NCBI RefSeq assembly: GCF_013408745.1
Contig: NZ_JACCBJ010000001.1
Location: 186,001 to 250,000 of the forward strand
Source: Leifsonia soli
GTDB lineage: Bacteria > Actinomycetota > Actinomycetes > Actinomycetales > Microbacteriaceae
DNA length: 64,000 bases
Direction of reading: 5' to 3'
The notes under the pieces are model-generated. The model was not told the DNA's origin, ran no database searches, and saw only the letters and a program-made list of their open reading frames with translations. Shown here piece by piece: positions 20,558-30,340 of this stretch. The translations under genes were made by a program, and so were the position numbers. Position 1 is the stretch's first letter. Every line of letters begins with the position of its first letter.

Positions 20558-21337
20558 ATGGTTATGTCCGGCATCGTGACTGATATCTCCACACAGACCT
20601 CGGCGTCCACCGCGACCATCGAGCGTGCCCGCGCAGGCTGGGACGCCTGGCGAGCGGGCCGGCTGAGCAGCGTGACCGCGCCCACCGGCAACCTCGCCCT
20701 CATCGAGACGCGGTGGCTGCCCGCCGGCCACACCACGACGCCGGACGAGGCGCTGGCCGGGCAGCCGGAGTCGGTCACCGCGACGGAGCTCACCCGTCGC
20801 AGCCTCGAGACCGGCGAGGTCGAGCGCGGCATCCGGCTCTGGGATGCCGCATCTCCCGCCATCCGCGACTTCGAGACCATCGACGTCTTCCCGTTCGACC
20901 CCAGCTGGGTCGTCGAGGCCACCTTCACGCCGGTCAGCGACGACCGCACCATCCCCTTCGAGCACATCCGCGACAACGGGCTCACCCGCGACCTCGTCGT
21001 CCCCGGCGACATCGCCTTCCGGCGCGATGGCGTCGAGTACACCCTGAGCGCCTTCGACGACGACGGCACGCTGCTTCTGGTGTTCGGCGACCCGACCAAC
21101 GGCGCCGACGGGGAGGACGGGACCTACGCGTCCGGCCGGTTCCTCTTCGTCGAGCACGTGGACGACCACGTCGTCCTGGACTTCAACCGCGCGTTCGTGC
21201 CGCCCTGCGGGTTCTCGGACCAGTACAACTGTCCGCTGCCGCCGCGCAACAACCGCTTCCCCGTCGCGGTCACCGCTGGGGAGAAGCGCGTGGCGTTCCG
21301 CGGCGGCGCACACCACGAGGCGGCGCACACCCCCTGA
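20558..21337 (+). CDS. DUF1684 domain-containing protein
   Basis: A 259-residue soluble protein of the DUF1684 family. Hallmarks are the mid-protein IDVFPFDPSWVVEATF element, the DGEDGTYASGRFLF turn and the near-C-terminal NRAFVPPCGFSDQYNCPLPPRNN segment (about 222-245), the most conserved part of the family. The function is unknown. It lies 56 nt before a peptide-importer operon, so it may be co-expressed with it. GGAG at 20547-20550 places the start at ATG 20558; a second ATG 6 nt later is possible. Confidence 0.88.
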   Translation: MVMSGIVTDISTQTSASTATIERARAGWDAWRAGRLSSVTAPTGNLALIETRWLPAGHTTTPDEALAGQPESVTATELTRRSLETGEVERGIRLWDAASPAIRDFETIDVFPFDPSWVVEATFTPVSDDRTIPFEHIRDNGLTRDLVVPGDIAFRRDGVEYTLSAFDDDGTLLLVFGDPTNGADGEDGTYASGRFLFVEHVDDHVVLDFNRAFVPPCGFSDQYNCPLPPRNNRFPVAVTAGEKRVAFRGGAHHEAAHTP

Positions 21338-21393
21338 CGGGCCGAGCGCCCGGACATCCTTCGCATTCACCCCCACAGCACTGGAGAACCACC

Positions 21394-22890
21394 GTGAGAA
21401 AGACCCCCTTGTTCGCTGCGCTCGCGATCGGCCTGGCGACGGCCCTGACGCTCGCCGGCTGCGCGGGCGGCTCGTCGTCCGCCGGCGGAAGCGATGCGAC
21501 CATCGCGATCGGCTCGCTCTACGAGCCGGTCAACCTCGACAACACCGCGGGCGGCGGTCAGGGCGTCACCGAGGCGCTCAACGGCAACGTCTACGAGGGC
21601 CTGTTCAAGCTGACCGACCAGGGCAAGGTCGAGCCGCTGCTCGCGACGAAGTACACCACGAGCGCCGACGGCCTGACCTACACGTTCACGCTGCGCGACG
21701 GGGTGAAGTTCCACTCCGGCAAGCCGCTCACGAGCGCCGACGTCAAGCGGAGCATCGAGCGCGTGACCTCCGACGACTCGCAGTCGGCGCGCAAGTCCCA
21801 GCTCGAGGTCATCAAGAGCATCGACACCCCGGATGACAAGACGGTGACCATCACCCTGTCGTCCCGCTCCATCTCGCTGCCCTACAACCTCAGCTACATC
21901 TGGATCTACGGTCCGGGCACGTCGAACTACAAGACCGCCGAGGACGGCACCGGCCCATACACCCTGGGCACGTGGAAGCGCGGGAGCTCGCTCAGCCTCG
22001 AGCGCTGGAGCGGATACTGGGGCGACAAGGCCAAGAACAAGGAGGTGGAGTTCGACTACTTCACCGACGCCTCCGCCCTGTCGAACGCGCTGCAGACCAA
22101 GCAGGTCGACATCGTGACGAGCATCCAGAGCCCGGACGCCCTCAGCACGTTCACGGGCAACAAGGACTACACGATCTCCGACGGGAAGTCGACGACGAAG
22201 GAGCTGCTGGCGTTCAACGACAAGGTCGCCCCCTTCGACAACGTCCAGGTCCGCAAGGCGGTCTACTCGGCCATCGACACCAAGAAGCTGCTCAACTCCA
22301 TCTGGGGCGACTACGGCACGCTCATCGGTTCGATGGTTCCGCCGAGCGACCCCTGGTACGAGGACCTCACCAAGGTGAACCCGTACGACGTGAACCTGGC
22401 GAAGAAGGAGCTGGCCGAGGCCGGGTTCGCGAACGGCTTCACGTTCACGCTGGACACGCCGACGTACGACCCGCACCCCGCGGTGGCCGAGTTCCTGAAG
22501 AGCGAGCTGGCGAAGGTCGGCATCACGGTGAACATCAACTCCATCTCGGCCGACGAGTGGTACACGAAGGTGTTCAAGAACCACGACTTCACCGCGACGC
22601 TGCAGGAGCACGTCAACGACCGCGATGTGGTCTGGTACGGAAACCCGGACTTCTACTGGGGCTACGACAATCCCCAGGTGACCGCCTGGGTGAACGAGGC
22701 CGAGCAGGCCACGACCACGGCCGAGCAGACCGCCAAGCTGAAGCAGGTCAACGAGCAGATCGCGAAGGATGCGGCCAGCGCCTGGCTGTACCTGTACCCG
22801 CAGATCGTCGTGGCGGACAGCGACGTGAGCGGATACCCCGTCAACGGCCTGAACTCGCAGTTCTTCGCCTACGACATCGTCAAGAAGTAG
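21394..22890 (+). CDS. ABC transporter substrate-binding lipoprotein (peptide/nickel-type, family 5)
   Basis: A 498-residue solute-binding protein. A signal peptide (helix about 5-20) ends in a lipobox L-A-G-C near Cys23, followed by a Gly/Ser linker. The SBP_bac_5 (DppA/OppA-like) fold follows: NVYEGLFKLTDQGKVEPLLA, the FTLRDGVKFHSGKPLTSADVK element near 105-125, and a C-terminal lobe ending WLYLYPQIVVAD. It would capture short peptides or related ligands outside the membrane for the two permeases downstream. GTG start with CTGGAG upstream. The ligand cannot be read from sequence. Confidence 0.93.
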   Translation: MRKTPLFAALAIGLATALTLAGCAGGSSSAGGSDATIAIGSLYEPVNLDNTAGGGQGVTEALNGNVYEGLFKLTDQGKVEPLLATKYTTSADGLTYTFTLRDGVKFHSGKPLTSADVKRSIERVTSDDSQSARKSQLEVIKSIDTPDDKTVTITLSSRSISLPYNLSYIWIYGPGTSNYKTAEDGTGPYTLGTWKRGSSLSLERWSGYWGDKAKNKEVEFDYFTDASALSNALQTKQVDIVTSIQSPDALSTFTGNKDYTISDGKSTTKELLAFNDKVAPFDNVQVRKAVYSAIDTKKLLNSIWGDYGTLIGSMVPPSDPWYEDLTKVNPYDVNLAKKELAEAGFANGFTFTLDTPTYDPHPAVAEFLKSELAKVGITVNINSISADEWYTKVFKNHDFTATLQEHVNDRDVVWYGNPDFYWGYDNPQVTAWVNEAEQATTTAEQTAKLKQVNEQIAKDAASAWLYLYPQIVVADSDVSGYPVNGLNSQFFAYDIVKK

Positions 22891-22925
22891 CCGGTTCTCC
22901 ACAGGAACCGTCTTCCACCACCCGA

Positions 22926-22957
22926 GTGCTCGGGGAGCCGACCGGCTCCCCGAGCAC
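22926..22957 (+). terminator. Strong intra-operon hairpin after the binding-protein gene
   Basis: GTGCTCGGGGAGCCG (22926-22940) pairs perfectly over 15 bp with 22943-22957, with only an AC between the arms, 35 nt after the stop and 17 nt before the first permease. No U-tract. Such structures often stabilise the abundant binding-protein mRNA and attenuate the downstream permease genes. Confidence 0.65.
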
Positions 22958-22973
22958 CTACGCTTAAAGGACC

Positions 22974-23936
22974 ATGGCCCTCTATCTCGTGCGTCGCACC
23001 GCGTTCCTCGTGGTGTCGCTGCTGCTGGCCATGGTCGTGCTGTTCTTCCTCCTCCGGGTGCTGCCGGGCGACCCGTCGAACGCCCTGCTCTCCGTCGGAG
23101 CGACGAAGGAGCAGATCGCGGCGGCTCAGCGCCAGGTGGGCAGCGATCAGCCGCTGCTGCAGCAGTTCTTCTCGTGGTTGGGCAGCCTGCTGTCGCTGAA
23201 CCTCGGCGAGTCGTTCATCAGCTCGCTGCCCGTCGGCCCCGAGATCGCGGCCCGTCTGTCGGTGACCATTCCGCTGACGCTGCTCTCGTTCGTGCTCGCC
23301 CTCGTTCTCGCCCTGCCCATCGGGTTCGTCGCGGCGTGGAAGGCCGACCGCTGGTACGGCATCCTGCTGTCCGCGTTCTCCCAGCTGGGCATCGCCGTCC
23401 CCGTGTTCTGGGTGGGCATCCTGCTCGTCGATGTGTTCGCCATCACGCTGGGCTGGTTCCCGTCGGGCGGCTTCCCACGCGACGACTGGTCCGATCCCGC
23501 CGAGGCCCTCACCTCCCTCGCCCTCCCGGTCGTCACCATCGCCCTCGTGATGAGCGCGTCCATCTCCCGCTACGTGCGGAGTGCGACGCTGGATGTGATC
23601 GGCAGCGACTACCTGCGCAACGCCCGCGCGCTGGGGTCCGGATTCGCCGGCGCGATGTGGCGTCACGGTCTGCGCAACGGAGCGGTTCCGGTGATCTCCG
23701 TCCTGGGCATCGAGCTGGCCACGACGTTCCTCGGCGCCGTCGTCGTCGAGAGCGTCTTCACGCTCCCGGGTCTCGGCAGCATGCTGCTGAAGGCCATCGA
23801 GCAGCACGACTACCCGAACATCCAGGGCATCCTGTTCGTCTCGACGCTGCTGGTCCTGATCGTGGGCTTCCTGGCCGACGTCGCCCAGCGCCTCGTCGAT
23901 CCGCGACTCCGTCGCAGTATCTCGGGGAACGCATGA
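22974..23936 (+). CDS. ABC transporter permease (DppB-like)
   Basis: A 320-residue inner-membrane permease of the oligopeptide class, with about six helices (first at 8-28, then about 95-120, 132-155, 180-200, 240-262 and 285-305). The N-terminal FLVVSLLLAMVVLFFLLRVLPGDP and the EAA-like loop SDYLRNARALGSGFAGAMWRHGLRN (about 215-240, abbreviated: D-Y-L-R-N-A-R-A-L-G) contact the ATPases. It forms the membrane channel with the second permease, whose ATG overlaps its stop. Confidence 0.93.
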   Translation: MALYLVRRTAFLVVSLLLAMVVLFFLLRVLPGDPSNALLSVGATKEQIAAAQRQVGSDQPLLQQFFSWLGSLLSLNLGESFISSLPVGPEIAARLSVTIPLTLLSFVLALVLALPIGFVAAWKADRWYGILLSAFSQLGIAVPVFWVGILLVDVFAITLGWFPSGGFPRDDWSDPAEALTSLALPVVTIALVMSASISRYVRSATLDVIGSDYLRNARALGSGFAGAMWRHGLRNGAVPVISVLGIELATTFLGAVVVESVFTLPGLGSMLLKAIEQHDYPNIQGILFVSTLLVLIVGFLADVAQRLVDPRLRRSISGNA

Positions 23937-24804
23937 GCGCGATCGTGGAGCAGGCGGCGGAGGCCGCCGCGCCGGACGCCGCGCACCGGCGGCGACGTCG
24001 CCGGTCGCTGACCCTCGGCATCGGCCTCGTGCTGGTCGGTCTCGTCGTCATCGTCGCCGTCGTCTCGTTCTTCTGGCTGCCCTACGCGCAGTCCGACACG
24101 TCCGGGACACGGCTCGAGCAGCCCAGCGCATCCCACTGGCTCGGCACGGACCGGTTCGGCCGCGACCTGGCGACCCAGCTGATGATCGGCGCGCGGATCG
24201 CCCTGGCCGTCGGCCTCGGATCCGTTGCGATCGGTGCGGTGGTCGGCGGTACGCTCGGCCTGCTCGCCGCGTTCGCCACGAAGTGGCTCGACGACACGCT
24301 CTCGGCCGTCCTCGACATCCTGATCGCGTTCCCGACGCTGCTGCTGGCCATGCTGATCGTGGCGGCGCAGGGCGCCTCGCTCGGCACCGCCATCGTCGCG
24401 ATCGGGCTCGCCATGTCCGCGGTCGTCGCCCGGCTGACGCGTGTGCTCGCCAAGCGGGTGCTCGCACAGCAGTTCGTGACGGCGGCGCGAACCTCGGGCA
24501 CTTCGTGGTCCGGGATCATCGCGCGGCACATCCTGCCGAACATCTGGCCGACCCTCAGCGTGAACCTGGCCCTGCAGTTCGGGGTGGCCGTGCTCGCCGA
24601 AGCGAGCCTGTCGTACCTCGGGCTGGGCGCCCCGCCTCCGAACGCGTCGTGGGGGCGGCTGCTGCAGGAGGCGCAGGGCACGGTGTCCACCGCGCCCGCC
24701 GGCGCGATCGCACCCGGTGTGGCCCTGGTGGTGCTGGTGATCGGCGTCAACCTGGTCGCCGACGGCCTGCGGGATGTGGCCGATCCGACGCGGAGGAGGT
24801 CACG

Positions 24805-24808
<4 letters not shown>
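23933..24808 (+). CDS. ABC transporter permease (DppC-like)
   Basis: A 291-residue second permease. The basic N-terminal stretch RRRRRR precedes the first helix (about 27-48); the DppC signature HWLGTDRFGRDLATQLMIGAR lies at about 68-88 and the EAA loop QQFVTAARTSGTSWSGIIARH at about 180-200, followed by ASLSYLGLGAPPPNASWG, a conserved region of this subfamily. It pairs with the DppB-like subunit. Start and stop overlap both neighbours by 4 nt, so the operon is translationally coupled. Confidence 0.93.
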
Positions 24809-25631
<823 letters not shown>

Positions 25632-25635
<4 letters not shown>

Positions 25636-26396
25636 CCCCGATCCTCGAACTCCGCAACGCAGGCTTCCGCTACCGAAAGGCCGCCACCGCTGCCCTCGAC
25701 GACGTCTCGTTCGCCGTCGAGCCGGGTCGCAGCCTCGGCCTGGTCGGCGAGTCGGGAGCGGGCAAGACGACGGCGCTCTCGCTCCTGCTGGGGCTGACGA
25801 CGCCGACGAGCGGCTCCGTGCTCTTCGACGGCGAGCCCCTGAACCCGCGCGACCGGGCGCAGCTGCGCGCCTTCCGCCGCAGCGTCCAGCCGGTGTTCCA
25901 GGACCCGTACTCCTCGCTCGACCCGCGGCAGAGCGTCGGCCGCATCGTCGGGGAGCCCCTCGCGTCCCTCGGGCTCGCGAGCGGCGAGGAGGCGCGCGAG
26001 CGCATCGCTCACGCCTTGGACTCCGTCGCCCTGCCCGCCGACGCGGCGCGCCGCTACCCGCACGAGTTCTCGGGAGGCCAGCGGCAGCGCATCGCCATCG
26101 CCCGGGCGATCGTGTCCCGCCCCCGGGTGCTGCTGGCCGATGAGCCGGTGAGCGCGCTGGATGTGACGACGCGCATCCAGATCATCGACCTGCTGGGAGA
26201 GCTCGCCGCGAACGAGGGGATGACCGTCGTCATGGTGTCGCACGACCTCAGCGTCGTCGCTGCGCTCTGCGCCCACACCGTCGTGCTGCGCGGCGGCCGC
26301 ATCGTGGAGCAGGGCGCGACCGCCGAGGTCCTCAGGACGCCGAGCGACGACTACACGCGCCGTCTGCTGGCGTCGGTGCCGCGCCTCCCCGCTTAG
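25632..26396 (+). CDS. ABC transporter ATP-binding protein (DppF-like)
   Basis: A 254-residue second ATPase. Walker A GESGAGKT (about 37-44), Q-loop VFQDPYSSLDPRQSV, signature SGGQRQR (about 146-152), Walker B VLLADEPVSALD and H-loop MVSHDLSVV. It completes a five-gene peptide-type importer. Its 3' end overlaps the convergent bcp gene by 4 nt, so no dedicated terminator separates them. Confidence 0.94.
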
Positions 26397-26869
26397 GAGT
26401 CGATGCCGAGCTTCTTGCGCAGCGATGCGACATGGCCGGTGGCCTTCACGTTGTACAGGGGCAGCCGCACCGTGCCGTCCGGGTCGACGACGAAGGTCGA
26501 CCGGATGACACCCTCTACCGTCTTGCCGTAGAGCTTCTTCTCGCCGTAGGCGCCGTATGCCCGGTGCACGGCCAGGTCCTCATCGGACAGCAGCGGGAAG
26601 TTGAGGCCGTCCTGCTCCTGGAACTGCTTGTTCTTCGCCGGTGCGTCCTTCGAGATGCCGATGACCTGGTAACCCGCCGACTTCAGCGAGTTCAGGTTGT
26701 CGCGGAAGTCGCAGGCCTCCGTCGTGCATCCCGGCGTCATCGCGGCCGGGTAGAAGTACACGATCACGTTCTGGCCGGCAAAATCGGAGAGCGAGACGGC
26801 GGCGCCGTCCTGGTCGGTGAGCGTGAAGGAGGGAGCCGGTGTTCCGGCCTCGAGTCGAGCGTCAGTCAT
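26393..26869 (-). CDS. bcp: Thioredoxin-dependent thiol peroxidase (Bcp/PrxQ)
   Basis: A 158-residue peroxiredoxin that reduces H2O2 and organic hydroperoxides with thioredoxin. The peroxidatic Cys48 and resolving Cys53 sit in AMTPGCTTEACDFRD, the five-residue spacing of the PrxQ class. The catalytic Thr45 and a downstream Arg are present. Length is typical. Cytosolic. It lies next to rsgA-aroA and a few kb from sigR-rsrA, the thiol-oxidative stress regulators, though no SigR promoter was recognised before it. Confidence 0.95.
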   Translation of the reverse strand: MTDARLEAGTPAPSFTLTDQDGAAVSLSDFAGQNVIVYFYPAAMTPGCTTEACDFRDNLNSLKSAGYQVIGISKDAPAKNKQFQEQDGLNFPLLSDEDLAVHRAYGAYGEKKLYGKTVEGVIRSTFVVDPDGTVRLPLYNVKATGHVASLRKKLGIDS

Positions 26870-26897
26870 GGCTCCATTCTCCCAGCCGGAGGACCGT

Positions 26898-27959
26898 TCA
26901 GCGCGCGAAAGTGGCGAGCAGGCGCTGCAGCGAGTCGAGGCGCGCCCGGCCGGCCTCGCCGAGCTTCCCCGCCTCGACGGCCTCGATGATCGCGCAGTCC
27001 GGAGCGTCGGGCAGGTGCGTGCACCCCCGCGGGCAGTCCTCGGCGAGCTCGGCGAGGTCGGTGAACGCCTTCAGGATGCTGTCGGTGTTCACATGCCCGA
27101 GCCCGAACGAGCGGACGCCCGGGGTGTCGATGACCCAGCCGTGGCGGCCCTCGTCGTCTTCGACGCGGAGGGAGACGGTCGACGAGGAGGTGTGCCTGCC
27201 GCGCCCGGTGACCACGTTGACATGACCGGTCGCGCGGTGCGCGCTGGGGACGATGGCGTTGACCAGGGTCGACTTGCCCACCCCGGAGTGGCCGACGACG
27301 ACCGTGTCGTGGCCGATCAGCGCCGCTGTGATGTCGTGCAGGGGGATGTCGTCCTGGCGGCTCGTGAAGACCGGGAGGTCGAGGCCGGCGAAATTCGACA
27401 GGAACGGCTCGGGGTCGGCGAGATCGGTCTTCGTGACGCACAGCATCGGCTCGATGCCGGCGTCGTAGGCGGCGACGAGATAGCGGTCGACCAGCCGTGT
27501 CCGCGGCTCCGGGTTCGCGGCCGCGACGACGATGAGCATCTGGTCGGCGTTCGCGACGACGATCCGCTCCACCTCGTCCGTGTCGTCCGCGCTCCGCCGA
27601 AGCAGCGTGGTGCGCGGCTCCACCCGGACGATGCGGGCGAGGGTGCCCTCTTCGCCCGTCGTGTCGCCGACGACTGCGACGCGGTCACCGGTGACGATCG
27701 GATTCCGCCGCAGCTCGCTGGCCCTGGCCGCCGTGACCTGCCGCTCCTCGGGGGTGTCCTCGTCGAGCAGGACCGTGTACCGGCCGCGATCGACGCCGAG
27801 CACCCGGGCGATCTGCGCATCGGCGTGCTCGGGGCGCGTCTTCGTCCGGGGGCGGTTGCCCTTCGGATTCGGGCGGCTGCGGATGCTGGACTCGTCGTAG
27901 AGGTCGAGCTCGTCGTCGTCCTCGTCGTCCGCCCACCAGGAGCCGCTGTTGTCCGTCAC
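26898..27959 (-). CDS. rsgA: Ribosome small-subunit GTPase RsgA
   Basis: A 353-residue circularly permuted GTPase that helps late 30S maturation. Order seen: acidic N-terminal tail, OB-fold domain (about 45-120), then G4 TKTD (variant of NKxD, about 165), G1 P-loop GHSGVGKST (about 213-221), G3 DTPGVRSFGL and the C-terminal zinc site CPRGCTHLPDAPDC with its histidine. The GTG start at 27959 overlaps the aroA stop (GTGA). The pairing aroA-rsgA is found across actinobacteria. Confidence 0.94.
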   Translation of the reverse strand: MTDNSGSWWADDEDDDELDLYDESSIRSRPNPKGNRPRTKTRPEHADAQIARVLGVDRGRYTVLLDEDTPEERQVTAARASELRRNPIVTGDRVAVVGDTTGEEGTLARIVRVEPRTTLLRRSADDTDEVERIVVANADQMLIVVAAANPEPRTRLVDRYLVAAYDAGIEPMLCVTKTDLADPEPFLSNFAGLDLPVFTSRQDDIPLHDITAALIGHDTVVVGHSGVGKSTLVNAIVPSAHRATGHVNVVTGRGRHTSSSTVSLRVEDDEGRHGWVIDTPGVRSFGLGHVNTDSILKAFTDLAELAEDCPRGCTHLPDAPDCAIIEAVEAGKLGEAGRARLDSLQRLLATFAR

Positions 27960-29323
27960 GCGATGCCGGCGCCCTTCTGCAGCATCCGGGTCCAGAGCTG
28001 CGTGAACTGCGGGAGCGTCTTCGCCGTGGTGGCCACGTTCTCGATCTCGACCCCCGGCACGACGAGCCCGACGATCGCCCCGGCCGTCGCCATGCGGTGG
28101 TCCTCGTAGCTGCGCCACACGCCGCCGTGGAGCGGGCGCGGGTCGATCCGCAGGCCGTCCTCCAGCTCCGTGACGGCGCCGCCGAGGCCGTTGATCTCGG
28201 CGGCCAGGGCGGCGAGGCGGTCCGTCTCGTGATGACGGATGTGCCCGATGCCGGTGATCTCGCTCGGGCCGTCCGCGAGGGCGGCGATCGCCACGAGCGC
28301 AGGAGCGAGCTCGCCGCCCGTCGTCAGATCGAGGGTGACGCCGGTCGGGCGCTCCGGGCCCGTCACGGTGAGCCGGTCGCCGTCACGCGTGACCGTCGCC
28401 CCGAACAGCGGAAGCAGGTCGGCCAGGTCTGCGCCGACCTGCGTCGTCGACGCGGGCCAGCCGGTGATCGTCACCGTGCCTCCGGTCGTGACGGCCGCGG
28501 CGAGGAACGGGGCGGCGTTGGAGAGGTCCGGCTCGATGGCGACGTCGCGGGCGGCGATCGTGCCGGGGGAGACGATCCAGCGTCCGACCTCGGGCGACTC
28601 GACGGTCACTCCACGGGCGGCGAGGGCCGCGATCGTCATCTCGATGTGCGGCAGGCTCGGCAGCCGCTCGCCCTTGTGCGTCAGGTCGAGGCCGTCGTCG
28701 AAGCGGCTGGCCGAGAGCAGGAGGGCGCTCACGAACTGGCTGGAACTGGACGCATCCACCCCGATCGCGCCGCCCGCGACGCGACCGGTGCCGTGCACGG
28801 TGAACGGGAGGGAGCCGCGGCCGTCGTCGTTCACGTCGACCCCGAGCGCGCGGAGTGCCGCGATGATGGCGCCCATCGGGCGGCCGCGCGCCGAGTCGTC
28901 CGCGTCGAACATCGTCGGGCCGAGGGCCAGCCCGGCGATCGGCGGGACGAACCGCATCACGGTGCCCGCCTGTCCGCAGTCGATCGTCGTGCTGCCGAGC
29001 AGCTCCTCGGCCGGGGTCACCAGCAGGTCGGCGCCGAACTCGCCGTCGCCCGCGCGCTCCTCGATCGTGACGCCCAGAGCGCGGAGGGCCTCCACCATGT
29101 TGGCGCTGTCGCGTGAGTGCAGGGGAGCACGGAGCAGCGACGGCCCGTCGGCGAGGGCGGCGAGCACCAGCTCCCGCGCGGTCAGCGACTTCGAGCCGGG
29201 GAGGGACACCGTCGCGACGACCGGACCGTCGGCCACAGGGGCGGGCCACAGCGTGTTCGGCTCCTCGACGCGGTTGTCGCCGTACGGGTCGAAGTCGGGG
29301 GCGGAATATTTCGAGATCAGCAT
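27956..29323 (-). CDS. aroA: 3-phosphoshikimate 1-carboxyvinyltransferase (EPSP synthase)
   Basis: A 455-residue EPSP synthase, sixth step of the shikimate pathway: shikimate-3-phosphate plus phosphoenolpyruvate to EPSP. Motifs: [21 protein letters not shown] near residues 39-58 (shown in part as P-G-S-K-S), the PEP-site [10 protein letters not shown] (about 115-124), DSARGRPMG, and the C-terminal [14 protein letters not shown] and [11 protein letters not shown] with catalytic residues. The ATG at 29323 overlaps a candidate SigR promoter on the other strand. No clear ribosome site; GATAATCT about 12 nt upstream could be a -10 for a leaderless message. Confidence 0.95.
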   Translation of the reverse strand: MLISKYSAPDFDPYGDNRVEEPNTLWPAPVADGPVVATVSLPGSKSLTARELVLAALADGPSLLRAPLHSRDSANMVEALRALGVTIEERAGDGEFGADLLVTPAEELLGSTTIDCGQAGTVMRFVPPIAGLALGPTMFDADDSARGRPMGAIIAALRALGVDVNDDGRGSLPFTVHGTGRVAGGAIGVDASSSSQFVSALLLSASRFDDGLDLTHKGERLPSLPHIEMTIAALAARGVTVESPEVGRWIVSPGTIAARDVAIEPDLSNAAPFLAAAVTTGGTVTITGWPASTTQVGADLADLLPLFGATVTRDGDRLTVTGPERPTGVTLDLTTGGELAPALVAIAALADGPSEITGIGHIRHHETDRLAALAAEINGLGGAVTELEDGLRIDPRPLHGGVWRSYEDHRMATAGAIVGLVVPGVEIENVATTAKTLPQFTQLWTRMLQKGAGIA

Positions 29324-29327
29324 TGTT
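29303..29327 (+). promoter_or_regulatory. Candidate SigR-dependent autoregulatory promoter
   Basis: GGAAT at 29303-29307, a 17-nt spacer and GTT at 29325-29327 match the -35/-10 elements of SigR/SigH-type promoters (GGAAT-N16 to 19-GTT). Transcription would begin near 29335, ahead of the strong AGGAAGGA ribosome site and GTG at 29370. It overlaps the first codons of the divergent aroA gene. Confidence 0.55.
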
Positions 29328-29369
29328 GTCCAGATTATCCGTGTTCCCGGTATCAGGAAGGATCCGCCC

Positions 29370-30089
29370 GTGGCCGCCACCGCCGTGCTCGACGCTCCCA
29401 GCGTCACCCCGCACGGCCTCGTCGACCCCGATGGCCTTCTCAGCACGTCGCTGGCGTCGCAACTAGACTGGCCGGTGATGAGCACCGAGACCGAGGATCT
29501 GGGCCACCTCTTCGAGGATCAGGCCCTGCCTTTCATGGACCAGCTGTACGCGGCTGCCCTGCGCATGACACGCAACCCGTCCGACGCGCAGGACCTCGTA
29601 CAGGAGACGTTCGTGAAGGCCTACGCGGCGTTCGGCCAGTTCCAGCAGGGCACGAACCTGAAGGCGTGGCTGTACCGCATCCTCACCAACACGTTCATCA
29701 ACACGTATCGCAAGAAGCAGCGCGAGCCCTACCAGGGGACGATCGACGAGCTCGAGGACTGGCAGCTCGGCGGCGCGGAGTCCATGTCCTCGTCGTCCAG
29801 CCGCTCGGCCGAAGCCGAGGCGATCGACCATCTGCCGGACAGCGCCGTCAAGGACGCGCTGCAGGCCATCCCGGAGGACTTCCGGCTGGCCGTGTACCTC
29901 GCCGATGTCGAGGGATTCTCCTACCAGGAGATCGCCGACATCATGAAGACCCCGATCGGCACCGTGATGAGCCGCCTGCACCGCGGCCGCCGGATGCTCC
30001 GGGAGCTTCTGACCGACTACGCGCACGAGCGCGGCCTCTCCGCCGTTCAGGGAGACCGGGCCGTGCAGACCCCCAGGAGCAAGAAATGA
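29370..30089 (+). CDS. sigR: Extracytoplasmic-function RNA polymerase sigma factor SigR (SigH)
   Basis: Sigma factor of the thiol-oxidative response. Core: region 2 ([22 protein letters not shown], first 20 shown only in part, then [14 protein letters not shown] and the Ser-rich linker) and region 4 ([28 protein letters not shown] helix-turn-helix). Two starts are credible. The GTG at 29370 has AGGAAGGA 8 nt upstream and gives 239 residues, with a 36-residue extension [12 protein letters not shown]. The ATG at 29478 gives the usual 203-residue form but lacks a ribosome site; TAGACT at 29464-29469 could be a -10 for a leaderless message. In Streptomyces coelicolor an unstable longer SigR isoform comes from an upstream start on the SigR-dependent transcript, which this layout resembles. 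The stop overlaps rsrA (ATGA). Confidence 0.93.
   Translation: MAATAVLDAPSVTPHGLVDPDGLLSTSLASQLDWPVMSTETEDLGHLFEDQALPFMDQLYAAALRMTRNPSDAQDLVQETFVKAYAAFGQFQQGTNLKAWLYRILTNTFINTYRKKQREPYQGTIDELEDWQLGGAESMSSSSSRSAEAEAIDHLPDSAVKDALQAIPEDFRLAVYLADVEGFSYQEIADIMKTPIGTVMSRLHRGRRMLRELLTDYAHERGLSAVQGDRAVQTPRSKK
29464..29469 (+). promoter_or_regulatory. Possible -10 for a leaderless short sigR message
   Basis: TAGACT ends 8 nt before ATG 29478, a distance that would start the mRNA at or next to the ATG. No convincing -35 at 16-18 nt. It could be the housekeeping promoter paired with the SigR-dependent one upstream. Confidence 0.3.
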
Positions 30090-30331
30090 CCGACTGCGGC
30101 TGTGAGAAGGCGAAGGCCGAACTCGAAGAGTACCTGCGTAACGAACTGTGCAGCGAGGATGCTGCCGACGTGCGCGAGCACCTGGCGAACTGCACCGGAT
30201 GCTCCGACGAGGCCCACCTGAACGTCGTGCTCACCGAGGTGGTGCAGCGGGCGTGCAAGGAGACGGCGCCCGAGACGCTGCGCACCGAGGTGCTGCTGCG
30301 CATCCGCTCGTTCCAGGCGAGCGTCCACTGA
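30086..30331 (+). CDS. rsrA: Zinc-containing anti-sigma factor RsrA
   Basis: An 81-residue ZAS-family anti-sigma factor that binds SigR when reduced and releases it on disulfide stress. The zinc motif is H32-x3-C36-x2-C39 with the upstream ligand Cys6 (26 residues before the His, the same spacing as in S. coelicolor RsrA); Cys4 and Cys22 are extra. Translation is coupled to sigR by a 4-nt overlap. Its last 16 codons are duplicated about 130 nt downstream inside a repeat array. Confidence 0.94.
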   Translation: MTDCGCEKAKAELEEYLRNELCSEDAADVREHLANCTGCSDEAHLNVVLTEVVQRACKETAPETLRTEVLLRIRSFQASVH

Positions 30332-30340
30332 GCGTCCACT

